Assembly (NCBI GenBank): GCA_015178975.1
Contig: WHVD01000002.1
Location: 1,674,001-1,738,000, forward strand
Direction of reading: 5' to 3'
DNA: 64,000 bases
Source of the DNA: Hysterangium stoloniferum
Taxonomy: Eukaryota > Basidiomycota > Agaricomycetes > Hysterangiales > Hysterangiaceae
The notes under the pieces were generated by a model. The model was not told the origin of the DNA. It saw only the letters and a list, made by a program, of their open reading frames with translations, and did not search any database. Below are positions 9,922 to 21,825 of this stretch, piece by piece. Position numbers and translations under genes: made by a program. Positions within the stretch are counted from its first letter, which is position 1; each line of letters begins with the position of its first letter.

Positions 9922-11569
9922 CACCACATGTCAATAAGGCATCTTAAGATTCTGTGTATTAACTGATGGAAATGGGTCAGTATATAGGGAGCTCACACAG
10001 ATATGATTCCTGAGATTCTTAGGGTAGATACATAGGATGTAATATGCAGATTATAGCAGTATTCACACAGAGGTGATTCTTAAGATTCTGGGTGTATATA
10101 CACAAACCATGATATACAGACTATATGGATACCCACACTGAGATGATTCTTAAGATTCCTGGGGTAAATACATCCTAGGAGGATAACCCAAAACTTTAAA
10201 AATTATTTATCCACTAAAGTATATATATTCATATTGTTTGTTGTAAAATTAATATTTAATCAAATTCAGTTGATTAGGTATCACTCTGAAGAATGCAAAA
10301 ATATTAATATTTATCCTATATCTGACAAAATTTAGTCAAACAATCATCTGTAGATTATTCTTTTGGAATAAATTGCACAATGGAGATTGGTACCCCAGAT
10401 AGTTCTGGTTAACTCTCTAAACCAACTAAATTTAAATTATATGAAATACATTTGAAAGTTTGCTTGTATACAAGAGAATACATCATAACCCAAAGATTAA
10501 GTCATAACCCAAATAATCTTGTTTAACCCAAATAATCTTGTTTAACCCAAATAATCTTGTTTAACCCAAATAATCTTGTTTAACCAAATAATCTAGGTTA
10601 ATCCAAATAATTTTGTGTAACAATGTCATTTGTGCATATTTTAAAAGGACATGCATATTTTAAAAGGACATGCATATTTTAAAGATGAAATTTCAGGTAA
10701 TTAAATATAAACTCATAGAATAAGTTGTCATGGCCAGAAGGAATAGACCCACTTGGAAAATATTAGGATTATTCAGTAAAATTTTGTATATTCAATAAAG
10801 TGTGACCATTCTCCCTACATGCTATGCAGAAAATAGATGTACTCACACAGAAGTGATTCTTGAGATTTTTAGGGTAGGTACATACACAGCAAGTGATATA
10901 CAGATTATAAGATAATTCACACAAAGGTAATTCTTGAGATTCTTAATGTACATACATAGAACATGATATACAGATTATATGGGTGTCTACACTGAGGTGA
11001 TTCTCAAGATTCCTAGGGTGAATCAAATACAGCTGATCTAGAGATATTTAAGCAAATACATAGAGTAAAGCCTTATGGAAATTAGGGAGATTGGGAGGAT
11101 TGGGGGGATTGGGGGGATTGGGGGATTGAGGGGATTGGAGGGATTGGGGGGATTAGGGGATTGGAGGGATTAGAGGAATTGGAGGAATTGGGAGGATTAG
11201 GGGGATTGGAGGGATTGGGAGGATTAGAGGGATTGGGAGGATTAGAGAGATTGGGGGGATTAGGGGGATCAGGAGAATTGGAGGGATCAGAGAGATTGGA
11301 GGAATTGGAGAGAGTTGAGGAATAATTCAACTCAATCCTAAACCTAATTCCTCTGTCCAACTCTTTGATATATTTCCCTCCATCTCTCTCCCAATACTCC
11401 CATCCCAATGTCCTCAATCACTCTCCCAATACCTTCAATATCTCTTCTAATACCTTCCAAACCATTCAATCAACTTCCAATACTTCAATACCTCTTCTAA
11501 TGCCTTCTATCTCTCTCTGCCAGTACCTCCAACCTCCTTCCCAATGTCTAACCTCCCTCTTAATACTCC
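9922..11569. repeat. Left inverted arm of the 7.8-kb transposon
   Basis: It is the reverse complement of the right arm, starting with the shared stretch CATCTTAAGATTCTGTGTAT. It carries a recurring subterminal phrase of the form GTGATTCTTAAGATTC at about 9950, 10003, 10072, 10143, 10850, 10926 and 10997, spaced roughly 70-75 bp when the insert at 10177-10812 is removed. Its inner part (11080-11340) is a GGGATTGGA-type 9-bp simple repeat. Confidence 0.85.
10177..10812. repeat. 636-bp AT-rich insertion in the left arm
   Basis: This segment is missing from the right arm, whose complement runs straight from the GGGGTAAATAC phrase to CTACATGCTATGCAG. It includes a short tandem run of TAACCCAAATAATCTTGTTT (about 10508-10590) and a triplicated CATATTTTAAAAGGA (about 10636-10680). 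No coding frame or clear terminal repeats were seen, so its type is unknown. Confidence 0.65.
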
Positions 11570-12622
11570 TGTCAGGAACCAGAAAACCCGCTGGCCTCCG
11601 GGCCCCTGGACCCCATCCTACATGCTCCCGACCCTCTATATTGTATAGTTACAACCGGAGTTCCCGCCGGAGCCCACACGTCGACTTGTTTACATATGCC
11701 TGACTCTGTACCCACCCCACCTGTCTGCACCTAACCCTCTGTCCCATACACCAGTCCTCAGACTCCACCGGACTCCGGACTCCACTCTATGTACACCCGA
11801 CACTCTGTGTCTTATGTACCAGTCACCGGACTCCAACTGGACTCCTGGAACCCCTCTAACAGAGCATAGAGCCCCGCTCCTGTTATCTGTCTCTGCGTCT
11901 CACACACCAGTCATCGGAAAACCCACCAGACTCCACCGGACCTCCTGCACATCAAACCTGTCTATACCCGACACTATCTTGTGTACCAAGTCACCAGACT
12001 CCGACCGGACTTCCAGAACCCCTCTAACTGAGCCCCGCTCCAGCTATGGTTAAATGATCTGTCATGATTCGTTCTCCGCTCCCATTCCGTTCCATCCCTA
12101 ATTCCCAGTTTAGTATTTACTTGTTTCATTTTATGTTTAATAGTTCTGCCTCTCATTAATACCAGATTTGGTATTATTACATTTCACAGTCTATATAAGT
12201 CTGCTATATTCATGTACTTAGAATCCAGTTTCAATCTCAAACTAGTTTTCCCCCGAACAAGTTTGATCCTTGAACAGTCTCTAGTCCTCTTGTCTGTCTG
12301 CACACTCGATTCCCGGAACTCCCACGGGAACTCCAGAATCTATATCTTCCTGTATGCATTCTGTCAGCTTGAAATATGGACACCCGAATGAGTGTACGAG
12401 GGCGCAGCCTATAAGCTGAAGCCAAGTCCATCTCAGTCGTTCACCATACTTTCTGGTAATTATTCTGATATCACCGTTCCTTGTACTAATATCCCCAGAA
12501 TGTTCCCGGGACCTATTACCCGGGGACTCCATGGGACAATTCCTGGAAACAAGTGTGTGTTCAGAATAATTACCGGAAACCTCTGCAGAACTATCCGTGG
12601 AGCTTTGTTCGTGAACTTAACA
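11570..12622 (+). mobile_element. Solo LTR A
   Basis: It begins TGTCAGGAACC, ends GAACTTAACA, and is flanked by the perfect 5-bp duplication ACTCC (11565-11569 and 12623-12627). A TATATAAG box lies near 12193. It shares with solo LTRs B and C the phrase AAGCTGAAGCCAAGTCCATC and the terminal CTTAACA, so the three are one diverged family. No internal retrotransposon domains are present, which indicates LTR-LTR recombination. Confidence 0.85.
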
Positions 12623-12823
12623 ACTCCCAACCTCCCTCCCAACACCCTCAATCTCCTCCCAAAGACTTCTAATTTCCTCCCAATACTTCCATATCAATAA
12701 TACTGTAATGTGTAATCATGTCTATCCACATTTCACCAATTGCATAATTCTATCTGTTCCATTATGCTCATAGTATCCCACTGTGTACTCGACATCCTTA
12801 GTGACATCTGTTCTATTCCTCTG

Positions 12824-13546
12824 TGTTAAGAACTGAAAAACTGACTAATGTCGGTGGCCGACAGGGACCGATCAGAAGGACTTGGCTTCAGCTTATGTGC
12901 TGCGCCCTCGCAAATATCCGTAGGATGTCCTTAAATTTCGGGCGGGCGAAGACTAATCCTAACGAGTACCTTTCGGCGTGATACCAATCGGAACCGAAAG
13001 ACAAGTCGAGCGTCGGGCCAAGGGGTCGGGGCCGGGAGTGGGCGAGCGCACACGAAGGTGGATGGGGGATTCTTAGTACGAGGCTGATACAGGCGTACGA
13101 GGGTATTCTGAGTCGATATTCTGATTGCCTAGTGACTACAACTACAGTGGGTTCATATACAAGTAACAGGCGTCTGGAAAATACTAATGGGGAGAAGGGC
13201 GGAACATGGTATTAACAATAAGCTTGACTAGGAACGGGAAGTTTATGATTAGTTCGGAGGCCAATGATAACCGAGAGCGGGATTTACGATAAAAGGAAAT
13301 AGTTCAAGGACTACAAATATAGATAGACATATGCGAAACATAAGATTGAACGGATCAACATAATAAAGGGGATGTATCAAAGTTTGACCAGACAATACGA
13401 GTTATTTTGATGTGGGCGTAAACGGAGTTTGATCTTCGCGAAAACATTCGTCAGCTTCGGGGCCGATGGTTTCCGAGAGGATGACTTGAAATGTTGACAA
13501 GTGGCGATAACCTCGGGACCGATAGGGTTGCGACACGGTCGTAACA
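12824..13546 (-). mobile_element. Solo LTR B, inverted
   Basis: On the plus strand it starts TGTTAAG and ends TCGTAACA, the reverse complement of an LTR that starts TGTTACGACC and ends CTTAACA. The perfect 5-bp duplication CTCTG flanks it (12819-12823 and 13547-13551). The family phrase GGACTTGGCTTCAGCTTATG near 12878 shows its opposite orientation to LTRs A and C. Confidence 0.85.
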
Positions 13547-13709
13547 CTCTGTATTGTCCTCCTTAGTATCAAATGCATTCTACATCTAGAAGTTTCACTA
13601 AAAGCAGTCAATATTTGAATACCCAGAATGTGTAAGGTAGTGACACACCATACACTGTGAGGTGGTAATAGGCTCTCATCATTCTTCTCTTTCCATTATT
13701 CTCCAAATG

Positions 13710-14543
13710 TGTAAAGATCTGTTCCCAGAAACTCTTCGGAGTATTTCCCGGATATTATCTCTGGGTCCAAACCATCTTCCGGACCAGTATCAAGATCCGG
13801 AATCCACTGGAACCTGAACCTCATCCCTTCAAGGTGACTTCCAGTCAGCTCCAGTCAGACATCTGGTCAGACATCTGGTCAGACATCCAGTCAGACTCCC
13901 GGTCAGACTCCCATCTCTGATCTGACTTTCCACCCCAAGTCTCCAATCCGACTTTCTGACATCCACCTCAAAATCTGACCTGACTTGCGACTATGGAACA
14001 TTTGTAGTTTCCATATTTCCGAACCTCATCCTTGTTCCGTATTTAGTAACTGACAGGTTAACAGTTATTCATTCGCTTGTTTATTGTTCTTGTTGTATTC
14101 CCATTTCAGAATCTTCATCCTAATCTGTCTTATTATACTTCTAGATTTGTAGTACAATTACTGGAACATCTATATAGTCTTCCATAGCCATGTACTTACT
14201 CTTTAGTTTTAATCTCGAATTAGTTTGTATCTCTTCTGTCTTTCTGTACGCTCAATCTTCGGAACTCTCTGGACTTCAGATATCCAGAACTCCCGGAACT
14301 TCCGAGTATCCGTAAACATTCCGACATATATTCATCCTCTGAAATATGGACACCTGAGTGAGTGCATGAGGGCGCAGCACATAAGCTGAAGCCAAGTCCA
14401 TCTGTACTCTGGTAATATTCCGATACTCCCATTACTAATCCCCGGAAACTCCCGGACTAATTCTCTGAAACTCCGAGGACATATTTCTGGGAAGTGTCCG
14501 GAATATCCATCGGAAATTCTGCCCCGAGATCCGGAACTTAACA
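13710..14543 (+). mobile_element. Solo LTR C
   Basis: It begins TGTAAAGATC and ends GGAACTTAACA, flanked by the perfect 5-bp duplication AAATG (13705-13709 and 14544-14548). A TATATAG box lies near 14171. It contains the family phrase AAGCTGAAGCCAAGTCCATC near 14380. The repeated GTCAGACTCC phrases near 13855-13910 are a small internal tandem repeat. Confidence 0.85.
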
Positions 14544-14593
14544 AAATGTATATGTACTTTACATGTAGTTTGCATAAAGTAGTGGTTTATTCC

Positions 14594-15213
14594 CCCTTAT
14601 CACTCAATCTATTAGCTGTTTTTATTTGCAGCAGATATTAGTCCTACACTATTCAACTGTTGCACTGTTGAAACATGGCAAAGCACAGCCAAACTAAAAA
14701 TTGCTACCAATGTGATTCAAATAACAACTGCATAACAGCTATAATAATTGCTATCTGAGGGATGAATGTGCAGAAGGTTCTGTTATAAACAATATCATTT
14801 TTGTGATGATCTGTATCATAATCTTATAATGGTTATCACCATTCTCTTTAGTTGTGTAGAATATATGTAAACTATTGTAGTAAGATAAATTTCTATTACT
14901 ATTAGAATGATATTTCCTTCTCTTGATATATGTTTCATTGGCTTATAGAGCACTTTCTAGTATATTCCATTACAATAATTCAGAATTCCAGTCATGATCT
15001 TTATAGTCTTTGTGGCAGTAGGATGATATATAAAAAGTGTCAGTGCAAGGCAAACCTTGTTTCCAGTGGAATAACATTTCTTCCTTATTTGTATGACATG
15101 TTCATTTATTTAGAACTGTTTCAATGGTGTAGTAGTTCTACAGCTAGAACAGTTGAACAGTATAGAACTAATATCTGCAGGAGATGCAAATGGCTAATAG
15201 ATTGAGTACTGAG
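14594..15213. mobile_element. Small inverted-repeat element (MITE-like)
   Basis: About 70-80 bp near 14594-14670 (CACTCAATCTATTAGC ... CAGATATTAG ... TTCAACTGTT) recurs inverted near 15125-15213. The arms are imperfect and no target duplication could be fixed. The interior of about 450 bp is AT-rich and has no gene. Confidence 0.6.
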
Positions 15214-15597
15214 AGAGAAAAAACCACAGCTTTTGTGCAGCCACATGTGACCTTGTTGTGAACTGAGATTTAAATGTACCTGAGAGAGTGGTGGAGTTGG
15301 AGTGTCCCTGAGAATAATAAGAAAACCCTTGATCATGTATCACATCATTTATCAACCATTCTTTATTCCACATCTTACCACCACTTAATCTTTACTTCAA
15401 TTGTTTTTTTTTCCTATCATTACCCCCTTTTAATCTTTCATATGTACCTCAGTCAATTTTCCCCATCATGTGGACTAAGGTACATTATTCACAACTTAGT
15501 CTATTTGTTACATTAGCATACTAATTCTTAATTGGTAGTAATGCTATTTGTTATAGAGAAAAATAATGAGACCCTATTTGAAACTCCCTACAAATCT

Positions 15598-17696
15598 CAG
15601 AGAGAATAAACAGGGGGTATTGGGTGAGAGGTTGGGAGTATTGGGTGAGATATTGGAGGTATTGGCAGGAGAATTAGAGGTATATGGAGAGAGAGATGGA
15701 AGGCATTAGAAGAGATATTGGAGGTATTGGGAGAGTGATTGAGGACATTGGGATGGGAGTATTGGGAGGGAGATGGAGGGAAATATATCAAGGAGTTGGA
15801 CAGAGGGATTAGGTTTAGGATTGAGTTGAATTATTCCTCAACTCTCTCCAATTCCTCCAATCTCTCTGATCCTTCCAATCCCCCAAATCTCCCCAATCTT
15901 CCCAATCTCCCCAATCTCCCCAATCCTCCCAATCCCCCTAATCCCCCCAATCCCCCAATCCTCCCAATCCTCCCAATCCTCCCAATCCTCTCAATCCCTT
16001 CAATCTTCCCAATCTTCCCAACACCCCAAATTCCCATAAGGCTTTACTCTATGTATTTGCTTAAATATCTCCAGATAAGCTGTATTTGATTCACCTTAGG
16101 AATCATGAGAATCACCTCAGTGTAGACACCCCTAATCCTCCCAATCCTCCCAATCCTCCCAATCCTCCCAATCCTCCCAATCCCCCAATCCTCCCAATCC
16201 TCCCAATCCTCCCAATCCTCCCAATCCTCCCAATCCTCCCAATCCTCCCAATCCTCCCAATCCTCCCAATCCTCCCAATCCTCCCAATCCTCCCAATCCT
16301 CCCAATCCTCCCAATCCTCCCAATCCTCCCAATCCTCCCAATTCCCCAATTCCCCCAATCCTCCCAATCCTCCCAATCCTCCCAATCCCCCAATCCTCCC
16401 AATCCCCCAATCCCCCCAATCCTCCCAATCCCCCAATCCCCCAATCCTCCCAATCCCCCAATCCTCCCAATCCCCCCAATCCTCCCAATCCCCCAATCCC
16501 CCAATCCTCCCAATCCCCCCAATCCTCCCAATCCCCCAATCCCCCAATCCCCCAATCCCCCAATCCCCCCAATCCCCCCAATCCCCAATCCCCAATCCCC
16601 CAATCCCCCAATCCCCCAATCCCCCAATCCCCCAATCCCCCCAATCCCCCCAATCCCCCAATCCCCCCAATCCCCCAATCCCCCAATCCCCCAATCCCCC
16701 CAATCCCCCAATCCCCCAATCCTCCCAATCCCCAATCCCCCAATCCCCCAATCCCCCAATCCCCCAATCCCCCAATCCTCCCAATCCCCCCAATCCCCCA
16801 ATCCCCCAATCCTCCCCAATCCCCCAATCCTCCCAATCCCTCTAATCCCCCAATCCTCCCAATCCTCCTAATCCCTCTAATCTCCCTAATCCCCTAACCC
16901 CCCAATCCTCCCAATCCTTCTAATCTCCCTAATCCCTTAACCCCCCAATCCCCTAACCCCTCTAATCTCCCTAATCCCCTTAACCTCCCTAATCTCCCTA
17001 ATCTCCCTAATCTCCCTAATCCCCTAATCTCTCCAATCCCCCTAATCTCTCCAATCCTCCTAAACCCTCCAATCCCCCTAATCCCCCTAATCCCCCTAAT
17101 CCCCCTAATCCCCCAATCCTCCCAATCCCCCCAATCCCCCTAATTCCCATAATTCCCATAATTCCCATAATTCCCATAAGGCTTTACTCTATGTATTTGC
17201 TTAAATATCTCCAGATCAGCTGATTTGATTCACCCTAGGAATCTTGAGAATCACCTCAGTGTAGACACCCATATAATCTGTATATCATGTTCTGTGTATG
17301 TACATTAAGAATCTCAAGAATTACATACCTTTGTGAATTATCTTATAATCTGTATATCACTTGCTGTGTATGTATCTACTTTAAAAATCTCAAGAATCAC
17401 TTCTATGTGAGTACATCCATTTTCTGCATAGCATGTAGGAGGTATTTACCCCAGGAATCTTAAGAATCACCTTAGTGTGGGTACCTATATATGTAGTCTG
17501 TATATCATGGTTTATGTATGTACATCCAGAATCTTAAGAATCACCTCTGTGTGAATACTGCTATAATCTGCATATTACATCCTATGTATCTACCCTAAAA
17601 ATCTCAGGAATCACATCTGTATGAGCTCCCTATATACTGACCCATTTCCATCAGTTAATACACAGAATCTTAAGATGACTTATAGTCTATGGCCCG
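15598..17696. repeat. Right inverted arm of the 7.8-kb transposon, expanded
   Basis: It is the inverted counterpart of the left arm. It is longer because a unit of about 95 bp (16036-16130, CCCATAAGGCTTTACTC to GTGTAGACACC) is repeated at 17174-17270, with about 1.04 kb of CCTCCCAAT-type repeat between the two copies. The outer end (17270-17696) mirrors the left end closely. Confidence 0.82.
16131..17170. repeat. CCTCCCAAT simple-sequence array
   Basis: A strongly strand-asymmetric 9-bp repeat: pure CCTCCCAAT in the first ~220 bp, then drifting to CCCCCAAT and CTCCCTAAT variants. The three long frames over it (reading [18 protein letters not shown] or GGLGGLGGL) are repeat artefacts. The complementary strand has regular G-runs. 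Confidence 0.95.
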
Positions 17697-17705
17697 TTTT
17701 CTGAG

Positions 17706-19795
17706 ACCTGTTTGGTTGTCCCGTATTACTTACACCACTTCATCTTTATCCAGTCAAAGTACTTGTTGGCCCAGTTGGGAAACCTGACTTGCAGATTTTT
17801 TGAGCCTATTCATCAGGCAACGCCAGGAATTTGAGTTCGCTCTTACAGTTCATACTGCCCGTGGCGTTGATGTGGCAAATGAAACTCTTGGTGGTTTGGA
17901 CGCTAAAACGGACTTGATGATGCAAATGTTGAAGCAAATGTTGAATCAAATGGTATCTCCCAAAGAAAAAAACATGGCACGGCTTGTAGAGCAAAGAGGA
18001 GGTGTAGAAGCAGAATGACAAGAAGGCCCTAGAGGAGCTGAACAAGTTAGCCCAAAAGAACACTGCTAGCCTCGAGCTCATCTCCACTGGGCCACAAAAG
18101 ACATCAAATAAGAACGATATGAAGGAAATCCTCAAAGACCTACATACCAACCCGGATAAGGCGATGGAGAAGAATGAGGAGGTGTTTCTGCACAAATTAG
18201 GAATTCAGCAACGCTAAATCATAGAAGAGCTCACTCATGCCGTATGGAGGGAAGGTGATCGTATCATTAGTGTGATTACTTCGGGACCTCATGATCGACT
18301 GATTGATCCTGTAAGCATAATTACATGTCTTCAGCCTTTCCGACTGACCATGGTCTGGCTTGCAGGATGTCTACAAAATATGGAAAGAAATGGTGAGTCT
18401 CTCTCGTTTCCCCCCTAACTGTTATGCTACAATAGCTACAACACCCAATGCAGAATGGGAGAAGCAGCGTGAAGGCTTGGCATTTCGTGATGAATCTTCG
18501 TGAACATTTCCATGAGAAATGGAACGTCGACTCTCCTGCTGACATAACCACCGAAGCTGTCGTCGCGCATGAGAAACATCCAGACGATGAGTGGGTGTTG
18601 GCATATATCAATCCATTGAGACTCCAGCTGATCAGCAAAGTGTTTGACGATGATGCTTCAGGTTTTATAACGCTTGCTGAAGTCAATGCATTTACTACTT
18701 CACGACCACTCGGATGGAGGTAATTTATTATCGTAGTCATCCTCTAATCAACACAAAAATGACATTCCTCAAAACCAGTCTGCCTCATTGGATAGCATAC
18801 TGGGCTGTAGGTACGAGACCAAAAGGGGGTCGTTCGACCAATGCAATTGTCTAAACCATCCCGCACAGGGTGGCATATGACACTAACTGAATACTCCAGC
18901 AAAATCCGGGAACTAATTGGCAAAATGTTCGCCATCCTCCCTAACATCAAATCCGAAAATCTAAGTTTCGTGAATGACTACCTGGGGAAGGTTTGTCAGC
19001 GTGTGACAACCCTACAAGCTTCAGTTAACTTCTCGTACCGCAATGAAGTGCTCCAAGCTCGTTTTCAGAGTTATGTGGATGCAGAGGAAGAGAGGCTCAG
19101 GAAAAACTTGCAGGAAGTGGCCTACGATATTGACGCGATGAACACTTTAGTTTTGGTAACAGGACCTGGTCAAATTGAGAAAGTAAGTATATAGACCTAT
19201 GTGTTCGAGTATGACTGATGTTATAGGAAACGTGTAGTACATTTTTCCGATCCTTTACTTACTCTTGAAGCAGCATTTTGAGATCTTCCGAGTGTGCCAA
19301 AATAGAATCATTCACCATGATGAATTAGAAGTGAGTTTCTCAACAATGCATCCCTAATAACTAACACCTAGTGGGATGTGGCCGACTCCATCGAGTGGGT
19401 ATTCGATTCTGTGGCGGAACATTGCAATATTTTGCAGGGTGAGATTATACATACATATTCTTGAAGGTTTTTATCAGCACTTATTGATGAAAAAATATGA
19501 CAGCCATGTTCAAACAGCAAAAACTTGATGAAAAACATCAATTTAGGGTCTTCACTTACGGTATTGTAAGTCCTTATTAATGGTTTAGCTGTGCGTACAT
19601 TTACCTGACTAACATGCTAGTTCGAGTACCGGCATGAGCCATCCGGCCTATGGGCTCCAGCTATTGTTCGACAAAGTGACCCAGAGGAATTCCCTTACAA
19701 TGAAGCCTTTGAAATCCCAGATGTTAAAGCAAAAACTGTCTGTAATTACCTGCTTGACCAACAAGACTTTGGGTACATTGCCTACAAAACTCCCC
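17706..19795 (+). pseudogene. EF-hand / ZZ gene copy 2, 3' part, decayed
   Basis: It continues the copy broken at 9921. The remainder of the split intron, then the FEFALTVHTARGVD exon, the EF-hand exon (FDDDASGFITLAEV, about 18640-18680), the WHMTLTEYSSKI exon and later exons up to about 19795 can all be aligned by eye with copy 3. A deletion near 18013 (VEAE then a stop) and an in-frame TAA near 18216 where copy 3 reads Gln break the frame. Similarity ends abruptly inside the beta-rich domain at about 19795, so the zinc fingers are missing. It is clearly more diverged than copies 1 and 3. Confidence 0.82.
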
Positions 19796-20280
19796 AGAGT
19801 GGGAAGACATTTCCCTTTCCTTTCATGCCAAGTGTCTTGCCTGGGGAAACGCTATCCTGCACCTTGGAGGTTCCTCACAGGATGCATGGGAAGGAGTTCC
19901 AAGTGTTCTTCAACACCTTCTTTGACATAGCTCTTTGACCTGGGGGGCACTGTGAGAGGTATGGCAAAATATACTCAGGAAATATAGTCTGGATGAGTTT
20001 ATACTATATTTCCATTATTATTTCTACTTTCTTTCTATTTTATTATACACTTATATTTAATTTGATGACCTATGTATGTGGTACATCACACCAGACTTAT
20101 ATATTCTAGCACCCGTAGTTAGAACTCAGACACTTTACCCCGTAACCACGATATAATATTTGGGTATATCAAAGCTAGTATACTAAGGTATATGTGAGAA
20201 TAATTTCACTATTTTAGAAAATTTATTTGATAGGTTATAAAGCATTTATTGAGAATTACCAAAACATTGAGACAGTTTTG
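19796..20280. other. Unassigned sequence between copy 2 and the Ty3 fragment
   Basis: The first ~130 bases can be read as part of an open frame (FPFPFMPSVLPGE...KEFQVFFNTFFD), possibly a fragment of an unrecognised transposon protein. The rest is AT-rich without a frame. I cannot name it. Confidence 0.35.
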
Positions 20281-20503
20281 GAAGCCACTGTATGTGTGTG
20301 GGCAGGGCAGCCATGTCTGACAATCACAGTGGAAAACAGTCAGCAAAGGTCTTTTTAAACTCAAGATCCTTTTTGGCTAATTTTTCTTTGAACATGAGGG
20401 CCTCAATTCATTCACATACTGCTGCCATGATTGGGATTGGTCGTAAGTATCCTGCCAGTGGTGATTTAGATACTGCTCGGCTTGGTGGTGTTGGTGAGGG
20501 TCA

Positions 20504-21006
20504 TTATGTGGCCATTGATTTAGGTGTAATTGTGGTCATGCCTTGTTTCAGCCTTCTTGGATTGATGAGGTCATAATTGACCCTCTTATCACATGTGGTA
20601 CACTTGGTGGTATTGATCACAATATGGTGGGATGAAAGAAATGGCATTCCCAAGATAAGTGGTACAGGTAAACCAACATTCACTTTTGCATTTCCTGATC
20701 TGATTTTAATTTCACAAATTCCTTGCAACTCAAAGGTGTTTCCATTAGTGATGAAAGGTTGTCCTCCACAGCTAGGAGGGGAAATCAACATAGGCGTAAT
20801 TGCAAAACCAGGGCATTGCTAATCACTGTGGAAGGGCAGCCTATGTCAAGTAATACTTTTATCGGAAGAGGGAAGTCGGAAATGAGGGGTCCCGTAAGCT
20901 CTATGGGTGTATAGAGATGAGGGACTGTGAAAGGAGTTTGTGATTTGGGGGAGGAAACAACATACATATCTGTATCTTCATCCATGCATTCCTCAATTTT
21001 TGCCAA
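20504..21006 (-). pseudogene. Ty3/gypsy protease region
   Basis: Two overlapping frames (21006-20785 and 20791-20504) match the protease of the first element: ELTGPLISDFPLPIKVLLDIGCP and then GLPVPLILGMPFLSSHH. The active-site Asp-Ile-Gly is the same as in the other copy, so DIG is a family trait and not a local mutation. A frameshift separates the two halves. Confidence 0.75.
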
Positions 21007-21825
21007 GGCAAAACTGGCAGTGGTCCGAGGGGCAGCAGCTCAGGCCATTGACATTGTGAGTGGTTTGTATGTGATAGCATCAGGCCATGAGTTGGTGGTT
21101 TTCATTGGGCAAGTGTCTGAACGGTGTCCTGTGTAGAAATTGCAGCAGCAAGTGCATCCACCATGATCTTGCAGGAGTTTTTGTTCATCATCCATTAGCC
21201 TGGGGAGTTTATGCTGGCAATTTTGGTGGTGGACATAGAGTTCAAAGGAGGATCTAATAATCTGGAGGCTAAATCCTTTCTTTCATTGTGGCGCAGGGCA
21301 CAGGCTGCATTATTTGCTAGAATCTGTTCTTGGACAATCTCTTGTTGTTTATGAATGTGTTCATTGCATTCATTTACCTCATGGGTCTATGCAGCAAGTT
21401 CTGTAGAGATGATCAGCTCAATGAAGAGGTTGTGCTTAAGCACTTTGTCAAGGTTTGCTTCGAGTTGTATTTTTAAGGTGGCTGTTGATAGTTGCTGATC
21501 CTAACTTCAGCGATAGGTTGCGAGTCATCTATGTACTTGCAGCATTTTTATTTTCTTGGATTGTCGTGATGATGGTAGGTTGTGGTGTGACACATATGGT
21601 TGTAGCCTGAAGGGTTCAGTGTCAGTATCAGTCTCGGTTTCTAATGAATCAGGTTCAGTGGGTAAGGTGGGTGAGGTTGGTGTATCATTTGTGAAGGGAT
21701 TGATGAGAAGAGAGGGTAATCCGAGTTGGTGTCTCCATCTCATTTCTGAGCGAGTGAGCAGTAGTGTAGATGTTGATGGTAAGTGAGACAGGGTGGTCAG
21801 AACTTTGTCAATGTCAAAGAAAAAG

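Larger units (their letters stand above)
9922..17696. mobile_element. 7.8-kb non-autonomous DNA transposon with long inverted arms (MULE-like)
   Basis: The same gene intron flanks both sides, and a perfect 9-bp duplication CGTTTTCTG stands at 9913-9921 and 17697-17705. Inside, the left arm (9922 to about 11569) is an inverted repeat of the right arm (about 15598-17696), alignable for roughly 1-1.4 kb apart from later insertions. The outermost ~20 bp of each end are only partly matched. Nine-bp target duplications with long inverted arms are typical of Mutator-like elements. No transposase frame is visible; the open frames inside are simple-repeat artefacts. The centre hosts three solo LTRs and one small inverted-repeat element. 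Confidence 0.85.

Noticed and set aside
11365-12700. Possible Ser/Pro-rich secreted protein genes at 11365-12700
   Set aside because: The frames cross the TIR arm and LTR A boundary defined by target duplications, and none shows a signal peptide or family motif.
11570-14543. A single LTR retrotransposon with LTRs A and C as its ends
   Set aside because: Each LTR has its own different 5-bp duplication, and the sequence between has no gag or pol; B is inverted.
16044-16871. Four overlapping frames of 230-260 codons on both strands
   Set aside because: They are translations of the CCTCCCAAT repeat; every frame of a 9-bp repeat without stops stays open.
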